This document shows positions 10,869 to 19,164 of a DNA stretch of 64,000 bases, one piece after another. Every line of letters starts with the position of its first letter. The stretch's first letter is position 1. The notes beneath the pieces were generated by a model, which was not told the origin of the DNA, did not search any database, and was given only the letters and a program-made list of their open reading frames with translations. Source of the DNA: Sphingomonadaceae bacterium PASS1. GTDB lineage: Bacteria > Pseudomonadota > Alphaproteobacteria > Sphingomonadales > Sphingomonadaceae. A program made the translations under genes and the position numbers. The DNA lies in assembly GCA_002255985.1 (NCBI GenBank), contig NKIR01000011.1:28110-92109 (forward strand). The letters run 5' to 3'.

Positions 10869-11480
10869 CTATACCGATGGGCAGTTGGCTTGGACTGGTG
10901 CGTCGTAGGTTGTCTGTTCGCCATAAGGCTGGTTCGCGAGAATGGAGTTTGATTCCAGTTCGACATTCGCTGGCCAGCCGAGCATTGGTGCCAACGGGAA
11001 AAGGCGCGGGTAGCTAACCGTGAACTTGATGATCACGATGTCTTTGGCGCCGCCTTGCCCGTCGGATCCGCCATCTGAGTCCCAAACGCCGTTTTCGTTT
11101 GCATCCATAAAGCTTTCGCCGGGGTCGCATTTTAAATTAGCGGTGAGCGGTGGTTCAATAACAGTTTCAGCGCGCGCCAGTGCCGCCTCCGAAAAGGTTT
11201 TGTAATAGCGTCTGGTTGCCGTGATCGTAGCACCAGGAGCGAGATCGAGTATCGCCGATTTTACCCGCAGATCGACAAGCTCTTGCGCCGTTAAGGTAGA
11301 TGAACCTTCCAATGATGAGCTTCGTGCCGCGTTCTGCATGGCACCATCGAGAGTGGCGCGGACGAAATAGGAGTGCCCGATATCCATCGTACCCAGCATC
11401 ATTACCATGACCACAGGTGCAATCAGGCCGAACTCCATTATGGACGCGCCATCCTCATGCCCTCTGAATGTTGTGATCAT
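10869..11480 (-). CDS. TadE-like pilus assembly protein
   Basis: A 203-residue protein with the TadE motif GASIMEFGLIAPVVMVMMLG after a short polar leader. One N-terminal hydrophobic helix is followed by an exported domain with Cys residues in KCDPGESF and QANCPSV. The segment DANENGVWDSDGGSDGQGG is Asp/Gly-rich and could bind calcium. ATG 11480 was chosen over GTG 11489, which sits only two bases after the AAGGA site. It lies between the other two members of the set and is probably co-transcribed with them. Confidence 0.72.
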   Translation of the reverse strand: MITTFRGHEDGASIMEFGLIAPVVMVMMLGTMDIGHSYFVRATLDGAMQNAARSSSLEGSSTLTAQELVDLRVKSAILDLAPGATITATRRYYKTFSEAALARAETVIEPPLTANLKCDPGESFMDANENGVWDSDGGSDGQGGAKDIVIIKFTVSYPRLFPLAPMLGWPANVELESNSILANQPYGEQTTYDAPVQANCPSV

Positions 11481-11494
11481 CGGAAACACGGTCC

Positions 11495-13651
11495 TTATTG
11501 CGTCAGACGAAGCGCTGAAATTTCAGCAGCAATCGCTTTGAAGTTACTGACCAATGACGAAACGCTGGCTGCCTGAAAAAATTTACCCGGCGTTGCGCAA
11601 GCTTCCAATCTGTCGTTCGTCGCAGAATCCACGTTTCCGTAAGATACAACCCATAGATTGATATTCTTGTTTTTGATTGCCGTGCAAATTGCGGCTGTGC
11701 GGGCGTCCGTCATAGCATTCAGTTGGCTATTGGTTGGCGCGGTGCCAGTTGGCGTCTGTCTGCGATCGTACCAGTGCACACCATAAGCCGAATAGTCGTC
11801 GTTTACGACGTTTGTCTCACCATCGGTCATAAACACCATGTGGCGCTCAATCGTCATGTTGGTCGGAGCATTTAAAGCGGCAAAAATGCCAGTCGGCGAC
11901 ATAATACGCGCGCCCCATAGCAGTCCGATGTCGTGATATGTGTTGCCGTCGGTTGTCAGACTGTTCACATAAGTGCGGAAATCGGTAGGCGTCCAAGTTT
12001 GATATTTTTTTGCTGCCGTTGGGCAGTAATCATTAGGTATGGGCATTGAGACACCATCATTGCGGCCTACCCATACATTTGAATTTGTACGCGTTGATGA
12101 ACGGCTCTTGCCTCCATTTCGGTCCGTACCAACTAGATAGCGCTCCCATATTGCACTCGGGAGCATCGGTCCCCACTGTGATGCGACGTTGGATGTCGTC
12201 GGCGCCAGATCGATGTTCATATCGAGCGCGGCTGAAGGGATCGGATCCCAGTCGTCAGAAGGATCGCTGTCCGGCCCACGGAAGGTTTGCCGTTCTTCGA
12301 TGCACCCGTTCCAGCCGACCGTCGTGTTCGCGCCATCTGTTCCGATTGGCAACTGTACCGAGGACCGCCAGGAGTTTGTCCCAGTGTCTTTGAGGCTGCT
12401 AACGTTAAATGTGACAGGCTTGTAGGTCCAACCTGAAAAATACGTGTTTCGCGACCAAGTAATGGATGTGGTCGTTCTCGTCGTGATGGTGCGGTTGTTT
12501 TGCGAAGTATCGCGATACTGCAAAAGGCATGTGCCCCGCTTTTTGGGATTGCTGTTAGCAGTATAATTATATCGGTAAGATCGCGTAGCTGTGAACGTTA
12601 TCTGCTGGTACGTTTTTGTAAGGACGGCTTCCGGATCAACCGGTACGGCGGGTGACTGCGAAGAAAAGTCCGTTGGCCCGGTTGTCGTGAGAGTTTCCAC
12701 AGGCGGCTTGGTTAAACTCGCGCATTCCGACGCCGTCGTACTGGAATTCCAGTTGTATCGTGTCCGCCCGACAACGATATCTTGACCGGTATCGTTCCAA
12801 ACGGTGTCTGCAACCGTTGTGTTTACTGTACTTACAGTGGTTGGTGTGCTTTCCGTTCCGTACGTCGGGCTTGCATTGGTATCAGTGGAGATTGTCGCTT
12901 CTCGCGACTGGTAAGTCCATTGGTCGGCCATGTAATCGAGGGGCAATAAATGGCCTACATTGACATTGACTGCATAAGGCACAAAACCAAAGCGCAGTTG
13001 CACGCTGCCCAAGTTGGACCCAACGGGGTCAGCCGTTTCACCACAATCGGAAGGTGTGATATCCGTGATGTTTTGCTTTGCCAGCGCTTCGTAAAAGCAT
13101 TTCACCGCCTTACGCAGGCCCGAAATCTTGGTTTCTGAGGACCCAGAGGCCGTCTGATCCATGGACCCTGTGGTATCCAGCACGAACATAACGTCGGTGT
13201 TTGGAATGCGCAGTTCTGCCTGGCACGTCACTTCAACAGCTTGGGATTCTTGGCCAAGCACCTGCATCAACGCCATTGGAACGGTGACAGATGCGGAACC
13301 AGTAACGTTCCCGTTAGCTTCGGCGAAGCTACGGACAAGGCCGGTCGTGCCATAAGCGCCGCTTGGGAAGTTCTGGTCAAACATCTTTAGCGCTTGTGTA
13401 TTCGCGGTATTGTTATTTGCGGCCCAAGTTCCCACACCCATCGCTTTACGACCCATGAGCGCGCCGGCATCACAAGCACCTTGCAACCGCGATTGAGTAA
13501 GATAGAGGCGGCTCATGTCAACACCGCCACCCACAAGACCAATGACTGGAATCACCGCTGCAGCAAGAATAGCAACGATATTGCCTTCTTCATTCTTCAG
13601 CAGGCGCGACATAAAGCCAGAAACTTGGTGGGCCTCGACATTCTTGATCAC
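11495..13651 (-). CDS. TadG-like protein with von Willebrand factor A domain
   Basis: Large exported protein of about 718 residues. The N-terminus has the TadG hydrophobic helix (EEGNIVAILAAAVIPVIGLV), followed by the conserved YLTQSRLQGACDAGALMGRK. A VWA domain begins with a MIDAS motif (DTTGSMDQTASGS, the DxSxS-type metal site with Thr at the second position). Its second half (VFMTDGETNVVNDDYSAYG, then TDARTAAICTAIKNKNI) lies some 400 residues later, so a large Ser/Thr-rich insert is embedded in the domain. GTG 13651 has GGGGA about eight bases upstream. GTG 13690 and ATG 13612 (MSRLLKNEEGN) are alternatives. Likely roles are surface adhesion or pilus-associated display, inferred from the family. 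Confidence 0.75.
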   Translation of the reverse strand: MIKNVEAHQVSGFMSRLLKNEEGNIVAILAAAVIPVIGLVGGGVDMSRLYLTQSRLQGACDAGALMGRKAMGVGTWAANNNTANTQALKMFDQNFPSGAYGTTGLVRSFAEANGNVTGSASVTVPMALMQVLGQESQAVEVTCQAELRIPNTDVMFVLDTTGSMDQTASGSSETKISGLRKAVKCFYEALAKQNITDITPSDCGETADPVGSNLGSVQLRFGFVPYAVNVNVGHLLPLDYMADQWTYQSREATISTDTNASPTYGTESTPTTVSTVNTTVADTVWNDTGQDIVVGRTRYNWNSSTTASECASLTKPPVETLTTTGPTDFSSQSPAVPVDPEAVLTKTYQQITFTATRSYRYNYTANSNPKKRGTCLLQYRDTSQNNRTITTRTTTSITWSRNTYFSGWTYKPVTFNVSSLKDTGTNSWRSSVQLPIGTDGANTTVGWNGCIEERQTFRGPDSDPSDDWDPIPSAALDMNIDLAPTTSNVASQWGPMLPSAIWERYLVGTDRNGGKSRSSTRTNSNVWVGRNDGVSMPIPNDYCPTAAKKYQTWTPTDFRTYVNSLTTDGNTYHDIGLLWGARIMSPTGIFAALNAPTNMTIERHMVFMTDGETNVVNDDYSAYGVHWYDRRQTPTGTAPTNSQLNAMTDARTAAICTAIKNKNINLWVVSYGNVDSATNDRLEACATPGKFFQAASVSSLVSNFKAIAAEISALRLTQ

Positions 13652-13783
13652 GGTGGTTGTCCCCTGGTTTCCACAATGGATTCTCGACACCCTCTGCGCG
13701 CGTCGTAGTAAGTGTTGTTTGAAGGAGCAGGGTTACCCAACTGTTAACCATAGAAAATTTATTGACGTGAAACGAATGTCGAC

Positions 13784-14383
13784 ATGAATGGTATCCCGTT
13801 ACAACTGCCGCCTCCGGCCAACCTCGCTATGGCCTACACACCGGTTGCATTTCGGCCTGCTTTTGACCTGATGCTTCAACTGGATGCGCGATTTGCAGAT
13901 ATCGTGCGAAAAGCGCGTGAGCCAATGATTGCGCAAATCAAATTGGCATGGTGGCGTGATGCATTTGCAGCCGAACCAGCGTTACGACCAAAGGGCGAAC
14001 CTTTACTGCAAGCCCTTGGCGCGTGTGGGGATATTATTCCACTGTCAGCATTAGAGGACTTAGTCTCGGCATGGGAGTTATTGCTGGGCGAGGGGCAGTG
14101 GGCCGCACAGGACGTTGAAAAACATGCCGCGTTGCGTGGGGGCGCGATTTTTGGATCCTATGTAGTTTGGATAGGCGAGGCATGTGATATCAGCGCTTTG
14201 TCACACCAATGGGCTCTTGACGCGTTGCGTCTTGAATTCCCGTCAAAATTGAGCGTCCCCAATAACCAGCCGCTTCCGGCTTTGCCAAAAGGCCGAAAAC
14301 TCCGTCCCTTATCCATTCTCGCAATGTCGGTTCGCAATGTGTCCGGACCGCGGCTTATCGGCCACGCCTTGACGGGCTGGTAG
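13784..14383 (+). CDS. squalene/phytoene synthase-like protein (short)
   Basis: A 199-residue protein resembling the N-terminal and middle part of the squalene/phytoene synthase superfamily: AYTPVAFRPAFDLMLQLDARF, then QIKLAWWRDAF, which corresponds to the MRLxWWRD-type segment. The second Asp-rich substrate motif of true prenyl synthases is not seen, and the length is about two thirds of the family norm. It is more like the NDUFAF6-type branch than a carotenoid enzyme, and catalysis is doubtful. It is divergent from the tadG-like gene. Confidence 0.65.
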   Translation: MNGIPLQLPPPANLAMAYTPVAFRPAFDLMLQLDARFADIVRKAREPMIAQIKLAWWRDAFAAEPALRPKGEPLLQALGACGDIIPLSALEDLVSAWELLLGEGQWAAQDVEKHAALRGGAIFGSYVVWIGEACDISALSHQWALDALRLEFPSKLSVPNNQPLPALPKGRKLRPLSILAMSVRNVSGPRLIGHALTGW

Positions 14384-14426
14384 CTTTGTGGCCCTATTGC
14401 CATGACGTCATCATGGGTTGAAGGTC

Positions 14427-14891
14427 ATGCAGCGGATATTGGTCGGTGGAGTAGCGGCATTGTTGCTCGTTGGTTCCGGACTTTGGTTCTGGCAGACACA
14501 AGCAAATCAGCCGAACCTGATCCAGGCCGCCCCACCGCCTGAAGTGATTTCTGATGCCTTACCCCAAGCGGGGCCCAATGCGCCCGCGTTCGGCCTCGCG
14601 CCGCCGACACCGCCCGAAGCGCCAAAGGCCAGTCGTGAGGAAATGCGCTCCAACCGTTATGACCGCAACAGGGACGAGCTTGTTTCCCGCCTCGAAATGA
14701 TGGGCAGCCGAACGAAGGCGTTCAAGGCATTGGACCGCGATGGCAACAATCTGCTCACCTTTGAAGAATGGGCAGGGACCACCGGAGAACGCTTTGCCGG
14801 CGCGGACAAGAACAAGGACCAGTTACTCACCCGCAAGGAATTTGCGCAGACCAGGCCAAAACAGGCCGCAAAGCCGGGATGCCGTTGTTAA
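14427..14891 (+). CDS. EF-hand domain protein with N-terminal membrane anchor
   Basis: A 154-residue exported protein. An N-terminal hydrophobic segment ([17 protein letters not shown]) is followed by a Pro/Ala-rich linker. Two EF-hand loops follow, [13 protein letters not shown] and [13 protein letters not shown], both with the 1-3-5-12 acidic pattern, so calcium binding is likely. The C-terminus ends in GCRC. ATG 14427 gives a clean anchor; TTG 14418 is an alternative. Its end overlaps the end of the convergent trmFO gene by four bases. Confidence 0.75.
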   Translation: MQRILVGGVAALLLVGSGLWFWQTQANQPNLIQAAPPPEVISDALPQAGPNAPAFGLAPPTPPEAPKASREEMRSNRYDRNRDELVSRLEMMGSRTKAFKALDRDGNNLLTFEEWAGTTGERFAGADKNKDQLLTRKEFAQTRPKQAAKPGCRC

Positions 14892-16225
14892 GCCGCAACC
14901 TTCTGTGCGCTGATCCAATTGTTTAAGTCCGTCCGCGCACGGCCCGTCATCGCGGCCTTGCGCGATTTTTTGTGCACTTTTTCGTCCAGCGGCGCGAAGA
15001 GCCCGAAATTGATGTTCATGGGTTGATAGTCATCGGCGAGCGCATCCCCCGTGATGTGCCCAAGAAGCGCACCGAGCGCGGTGGTTGTCGGCGGCGGTGT
15101 CACGGTTCGGCCGGAAATCTCCGCCGCGGTCATAATCCCCGCGATCAGCCCAACCGCGCTGCTTTCGACATAGCCTTCGCAGCCCGTGATCTGTCCGGCA
15201 AAGCGGATATGCGGCGATGATTTCAGGCGGAGCTGACGGTCCAAGAGGATCGGCGAGCGAATGAATGTATTGCGGTGCAAGCCGCCAAGCCGAGCAAATT
15301 CGGCCTTTTCCAGCCCAGGGATGGTGCGCAGCAGTTCAACCTGTGCGCCATGTTTCATCTTGGTTTGAAACCCGACCATGTTCCACAAAGTGCCCTGCTT
15401 ATTGTCCTGACGCAGCTGCACCACGGCATGGGCCCAGCGCCCGGTGCGCGGATTATCCAAGCCGACGGGCTTCATCGGGCCAAAACGGAGCGTATCCAAC
15501 CCGCGCGAGGCCATGACCTCAATGGGCATGCATCCTTCGAAATAAGGGGTGTTGGTTTCCCATTCTTTGAATTCCGATTTTTCGGAATCAATCAAACCTT
15601 GGTGAAAGGCGCGATATTGCGCTTCATCCATCGGGCAATTGATATAGTCCTTACCTTCGCCCTTGTCCCAGCGTGATGCGTACCATGCGATATCCATGTC
15701 GATGCTGTCATGGTACACAATCGGCGCAATTGCGTCGAAAAACGCAAGACGGTCCTCGCCGGTTTTCGCCATGATGCTTTCGGCAAGGTTGGTCGCGGTC
15801 AATGGACCCGTGGCGATGATGACAGGGCGGTCTGCCGGAATAACATCCACACGCTCGCGCACGATGTCGATATTCGGATTATTTTCCAGATGCTTGGTAA
15901 CCGTTTCTGAAAAAATATCACGATCAACCGCCAGAGCCGATCCGGCGGGAACCTTCGCGACTTCAGCCGCCTGCATGATCAGCGATCCCAGATCGCGCAT
16001 TTCCTGATGCAAAAGGCCCACGGCGTTATTTTCTGCATCATCCGAACGAAAGCTGTTTGAACATACCAGTTCGGCAAGCCCATCGGTCTGGTGCGCTGGC
16101 GTCATGTCGCCGGAACCGCGCATTTCCGAGAGCTTTACCCGCATCCCGCGCTGCGCCAATTGCCAAGCTGCCTCGCACCCTGCCAAGCCGCCACCGATAA
16201 TTTGAACGTCATATGATATGGTCAT
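14888..16225 (-). CDS. trmFO: methylenetetrahydrofolate--tRNA-(uracil-5-)-methyltransferase TrmFO
   Basis: FAD- and folate-dependent enzyme that makes the T54 (ribothymidine) of tRNA. It has 445 residues: an N-terminal dinucleotide-binding motif ([18 protein letters not shown]), the conserved [10 protein letters not shown] cysteine segment, the [19 protein letters not shown] block with the second catalytic Cys, and [16 protein letters not shown] near the C-terminus. It is immediately divergent from the NAD(P)HX dehydratase gene, so the two share a short promoter region. Confidence 0.96.
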   Translation of the reverse strand: MTISYDVQIIGGGLAGCEAAWQLAQRGMRVKLSEMRGSGDMTPAHQTDGLAELVCSNSFRSDDAENNAVGLLHQEMRDLGSLIMQAAEVAKVPAGSALAVDRDIFSETVTKHLENNPNIDIVRERVDVIPADRPVIIATGPLTATNLAESIMAKTGEDRLAFFDAIAPIVYHDSIDMDIAWYASRWDKGEGKDYINCPMDEAQYRAFHQGLIDSEKSEFKEWETNTPYFEGCMPIEVMASRGLDTLRFGPMKPVGLDNPRTGRWAHAVVQLRQDNKQGTLWNMVGFQTKMKHGAQVELLRTIPGLEKAEFARLGGLHRNTFIRSPILLDRQLRLKSSPHIRFAGQITGCEGYVESSAVGLIAGIMTAAEISGRTVTPPPTTTALGALLGHITGDALADDYQPMNINFGLFAPLDEKVHKKSRKAAMTGRARTDLNNWISAQKVAA

Positions 16226-16282
16226 GTGGGGCGGCTATCAAAAATCTTTGGCGCTGCACAGGTAAAAGCGGCAAGATGGACT

Positions 16283-17137
16283 ATGGGATTTACGCTTAAA
16301 CTCACCAAAGACCGCACGATCACCCGGCCAACGCTGGTGCCGCCGCCATCCGACGCGCATAAATATAGTCGGGGCCATGCGATGGTATGGAGCGGCCCGC
16401 CGTTGCACAGCGGCGCATCGCGCTTGGCGGCGCGGGCGGCTTTGGCCGTGGGCGCAGGGCTGGTGACCATATTCGGCGACAAGGCCGCGCTTTTGGAACA
16501 GGCTGCACATGTCACCGCGATCATGTTGCGTGAGGCGGACGATGCGTTGGCGTGTATCGACCGCCGCGTGACAGCGCTCGCGATTGGGCCGGGGGCAGGG
16601 GCGGGCATCGCGGATATTGTCTGCGCGCTGCTGAAGCGCGATATACCGATGGTGCTGGATGCCGATGCCATCACCGCGTTCGATGGCGATCCTGCGCGGC
16701 TTTTCGAAAATCTGAGTTCAAATGACGTCATGACCCCGCATGCCGGCGAATTTGCGCGGTTGTTTCCCGATATCGATCTCGCAGATCGCGCGGCGGCTGC
16801 GTTGTCTGCGGCGGAGCGGTCGGGGGCGGTGGTCCTTTTGAAGGGTCCGCGAACGTTCATCGCCGCGCCCGACGGACGTTTTGCCGTCAACCGCCATGCA
16901 TCGCCATGGCTGGCAACCGCGGGGTCGGGCGATGTGCTGACCGGCCTGATCTGCGGATTGATGGCACAAGGCATATCCGCCTTTGACGCCGCCTGCATGG
17001 GCGCGTGGTTGCATGGCGACATCGGCGTGCGTGCGGGTCCGGGGCTGACCGCGGATAAGATGATGGACCATATTCCACTTGTCTTGCGCGGTTGTTTGAA
17101 CGATGAATCGGTGGATGACACTGGACCTCGCACATAA
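16283..17137 (+). CDS. nnrD: ADP-dependent NAD(P)H-hydrate dehydratase
   Basis: Repairs hydrated NADH/NADPH by ATP- or ADP-dependent dehydration. The ribokinase-like dehydratase domain is complete: HSGASRLAARAALAVGAG, the AIGPGAG turn, DADAITAF, TPHAGEFARLFPD, and the phosphate-binding AGSGDVLTGLICGLMAQG with its catalytic Asp. The epimerase domain (NnrE), commonly fused in bacteria, is absent. The frame is open back to a GTG at 16226, but ATG 16283 is more natural (MGFTLKLTKD). The 3' end overlaps the next gene by 35 bases. Confidence 0.88.
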   Translation: MGFTLKLTKDRTITRPTLVPPPSDAHKYSRGHAMVWSGPPLHSGASRLAARAALAVGAGLVTIFGDKAALLEQAAHVTAIMLREADDALACIDRRVTALAIGPGAGAGIADIVCALLKRDIPMVLDADAITAFDGDPARLFENLSSNDVMTPHAGEFARLFPDIDLADRAAAALSAAERSGAVVLLKGPRTFIAAPDGRFAVNRHASPWLATAGSGDVLTGLICGLMAQGISAFDAACMGAWLHGDIGVRAGPGLTADKMMDHIPLVLRGCLNDESVDDTGPRT

Positions 17138-17798
17138 ACGACCATGGCTTTTGGCCAGCCTGATCGCCGGGATAAGCTTTCCGGCAACATGGCTATTTCT
17201 CCCGCTTGAGGGTGGATTGATCGCCCTCGTCTGGAAAATGGCGGCCGTCGGCTTGCTGGTGCCCTTTGCGCTGCACCGGCATCATGTGGGGGAATTTGTG
17301 CCCTTGGCGGTCATATTGGCCTTTTATGCGCTGGGCGACGGTTTGATTGAATTAAGCATGGTCGCAGGTGCTTTGGCCTTTGCCGCCGGTCATCTGGTCG
17401 CCATCTGGCTGTATTTCCGGCACAGGCGTGTGGGGCCGACGTTTAGCCAGAAACTGCTAGCCATCGCGATTTTCCTGCTGCCGCCGGTGATTGCATATGG
17501 CCTGCCGCCGACCACCGACGAAGCGGTTCAAGTTGCGGCCTATAGCGTCATTTTGGCCGCGATGGCGGCGATGGCGTGGAGCAGCAACTTCCCGCGTTAC
17601 CGTGTCGGGATCGGCGCGGTTTTGTTTGTTATTTCCGACTTGCTGATATTCGCGGAACTTGGCCCTCTCGCAAATTCCAAGGTTTCGGGCATCGCGATCT
17701 GGTATCTTTATTATTTCGGTGTGTTGCTGATTGCGGTCGGCGTGGCGCAGACCTTGTTCAAACGCGGGCATTATGCCGCAGGCGAAGAGCGCGATTAA
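17103..17798 (+). CDS. YhhN/TMEM86 family (lysoplasmalogenase-like) membrane protein
   Basis: A 231-residue integral membrane protein with about seven or eight spans of the YhhN family. The family's conserved acidic residues are visible in FYALGDGLIE and VISDLLIFAEL. Animal TMEM86 proteins hydrolyse lysoplasmalogens; activity in bacteria is only inferred. The start lies inside the end of nnrD, indicating co-transcription. Confidence 0.78.
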   Translation: MNRWMTLDLAHKRPWLLASLIAGISFPATWLFLPLEGGLIALVWKMAAVGLLVPFALHRHHVGEFVPLAVILAFYALGDGLIELSMVAGALAFAAGHLVAIWLYFRHRRVGPTFSQKLLAIAIFLLPPVIAYGLPPTTDEAVQVAAYSVILAAMAAMAWSSNFPRYRVGIGAVLFVISDLLIFAELGPLANSKVSGIAIWYLYYFGVLLIAVGVAQTLFKRGHYAAGEERD

Positions 17799-17823
17799 GC
17801 TGACGCCTGTTGGCGCGGCGTTC

Positions 17824-17878
17824 TAAAGCGACAAAGGCGGCCAGCGACGATGTTTTGATTGTCTCGTTTGTCGCTTTA
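17824..17878. repeat. 12-bp perfect inverted repeat in convergent gap
   Basis: TAAAGCGACAAA (17824-17835) is the exact reverse complement of TTTGTCGCTTTA (17867-17878), with 31 bases between. It lies in the 205-base gap between the YhhN gene and the convergent DUF3089 gene. It could be a large-loop terminator, an extragenic repeat or the footprint of a small element. I see no gene in the gap. Confidence 0.6.
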
Positions 17879-18003
17879 ACTATGACATTGCGTTTTGGGA
17901 CATTCACAAAATATCGACATTGAGAAAGAGCGGCCAAGTCAGTTGGTTGCATGCAGGATCTCAAATCAAATCCTACATTGCAACCGTCGTTAGAAAATGG
18001 TTA

Positions 18004-19164
18004 TCAGCGCCCGCGCGCTTTCCATGCCGCCAACTGCACGGGCACCAGATCCACCATATCCTGCATAACCAGCGACACGTCGATCAGGTGGAGTCCCCAA
18101 TCCTGTGCGACAAATGCACCAAAGCGGACATCACCGCCGACATCGTCAATACGGGGATCAGCAGGGTCTGCGTTGATACGGACTGACAATACATTTGCAC
18201 CGTTTACCGTCACGCACTGCGCTGCGTATAGACCGGGAACCGCGACGGTCGGCGTCGTGACGGGGGCATTGTCTTTGGTCCAGCGCGGGCTATCCGCCAC
18301 CAAGTCCCCAATTCCGGCACCCGCAGGGAAAAGTGCGTGTACTGTAGCCATGCCTCCGCCAAGAGCAACGGGGTTGGCGCACATGGTTTCCTGCGCGGGG
18401 TCGGGCACACGGCCAAAACGGCCATTTGCAGGTGGCGGCATGGTTTCGCGAAAACTTGTCCAGGCAATGACGCAATTTGTCTGCCCTGCTTTCCGGCACA
18501 CCGGGGTCTGTTTCAAATCGGCACCCTGGTCCTTGCCCTTGGGCACAGCGACATTGGTGCCTGCGAGCATAGCCGACAACATCTGCGTCGCGGCGGGTTT
18601 TCCTTCGATTTCCTCGGCAATCAAGCGCTTGAGCAGTCCCGATCCTTGCGAATGTCCAACAAGAACAAATGGCCGCCCCTTGTTATCGGCCGCCATGTAG
18701 CGCCGCCACGCATCGCGCACGTCATTATAACGCAGCTCGGGGTCCATTGGGATGGGGTTGCCGGTCATGTTGGAACGCAACCAGCTTAAGGTCGATTGGC
18801 GATAGATCGGTGCGAAAGTTTGGCACACGGTGCCAAAACGCGCAAACTGCGCCTCAACGACACGGCGTTCTTCGTCATTGGCGATCATGTCGCTATTTCC
18901 GCCCGGGTCATATGACAAGGTCGGGTATACATAGAAACAATCGGCTTTAGGTGCTTTGGCCCGCATTACCGTTCGGACAGTGCGCGTTCCATCTGGCGCA
19001 ACCTCGGTTACGTCAAGGCTAGGCGTGCTGCACGCGTCACGGCGGCCTGGGCGGCAAAGCCAATTCTGTTCAAGCGCATAATCATTCGGCGCAGCAGCGG
19101 GAGCAGCAGGCGCGCTTTGCGTCGCGGCTGCAAGGACTGCGGCAATCACATGCGCTGTGCTCAT
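18004..19164 (-). CDS. DUF3089 family alpha/beta hydrolase, exported
   Basis: A 386-residue protein with an N-terminal Ala-rich signal-like segment. DUF3089 features follow: DCFYVYPTLSYDPGGNSDM, FAPIYRQSTL, and a nucleophile elbow VLVGHSQGSGLL with the serine in GHSQG. The family resembles secreted lipases or esterases, but its substrates are unknown. The ATG overlaps the gyrA stop (ATGA), so it is translationally coupled to gyrA. Confidence 0.82.
   Translation of the reverse strand: MSTAHVIAAVLAAATQSAPAAPAAAPNDYALEQNWLCRPGRRDACSTPSLDVTEVAPDGTRTVRTVMRAKAPKADCFYVYPTLSYDPGGNSDMIANDEERRVVEAQFARFGTVCQTFAPIYRQSTLSWLRSNMTGNPIPMDPELRYNDVRDAWRRYMAADNKGRPFVLVGHSQGSGLLKRLIAEEIEGKPAATQMLSAMLAGTNVAVPKGKDQGADLKQTPVCRKAGQTNCVIAWTSFRETMPPPANGRFGRVPDPAQETMCANPVALGGGMATVHALFPAGAGIGDLVADSPRWTKDNAPVTTPTVAVPGLYAAQCVTVNGANVLSVRINADPADPRIDDVGGDVRFGAFVAQDWGLHLIDVSLVMQDMVDLVPVQLAAWKARGR

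Noticed and set aside
16222..17190. 322-codon leftward frame opposite nnrD
   Set aside because: It is Ser/Ala/Arg-rich with no recognisable motif and opposes a complete ribokinase-fold gene.
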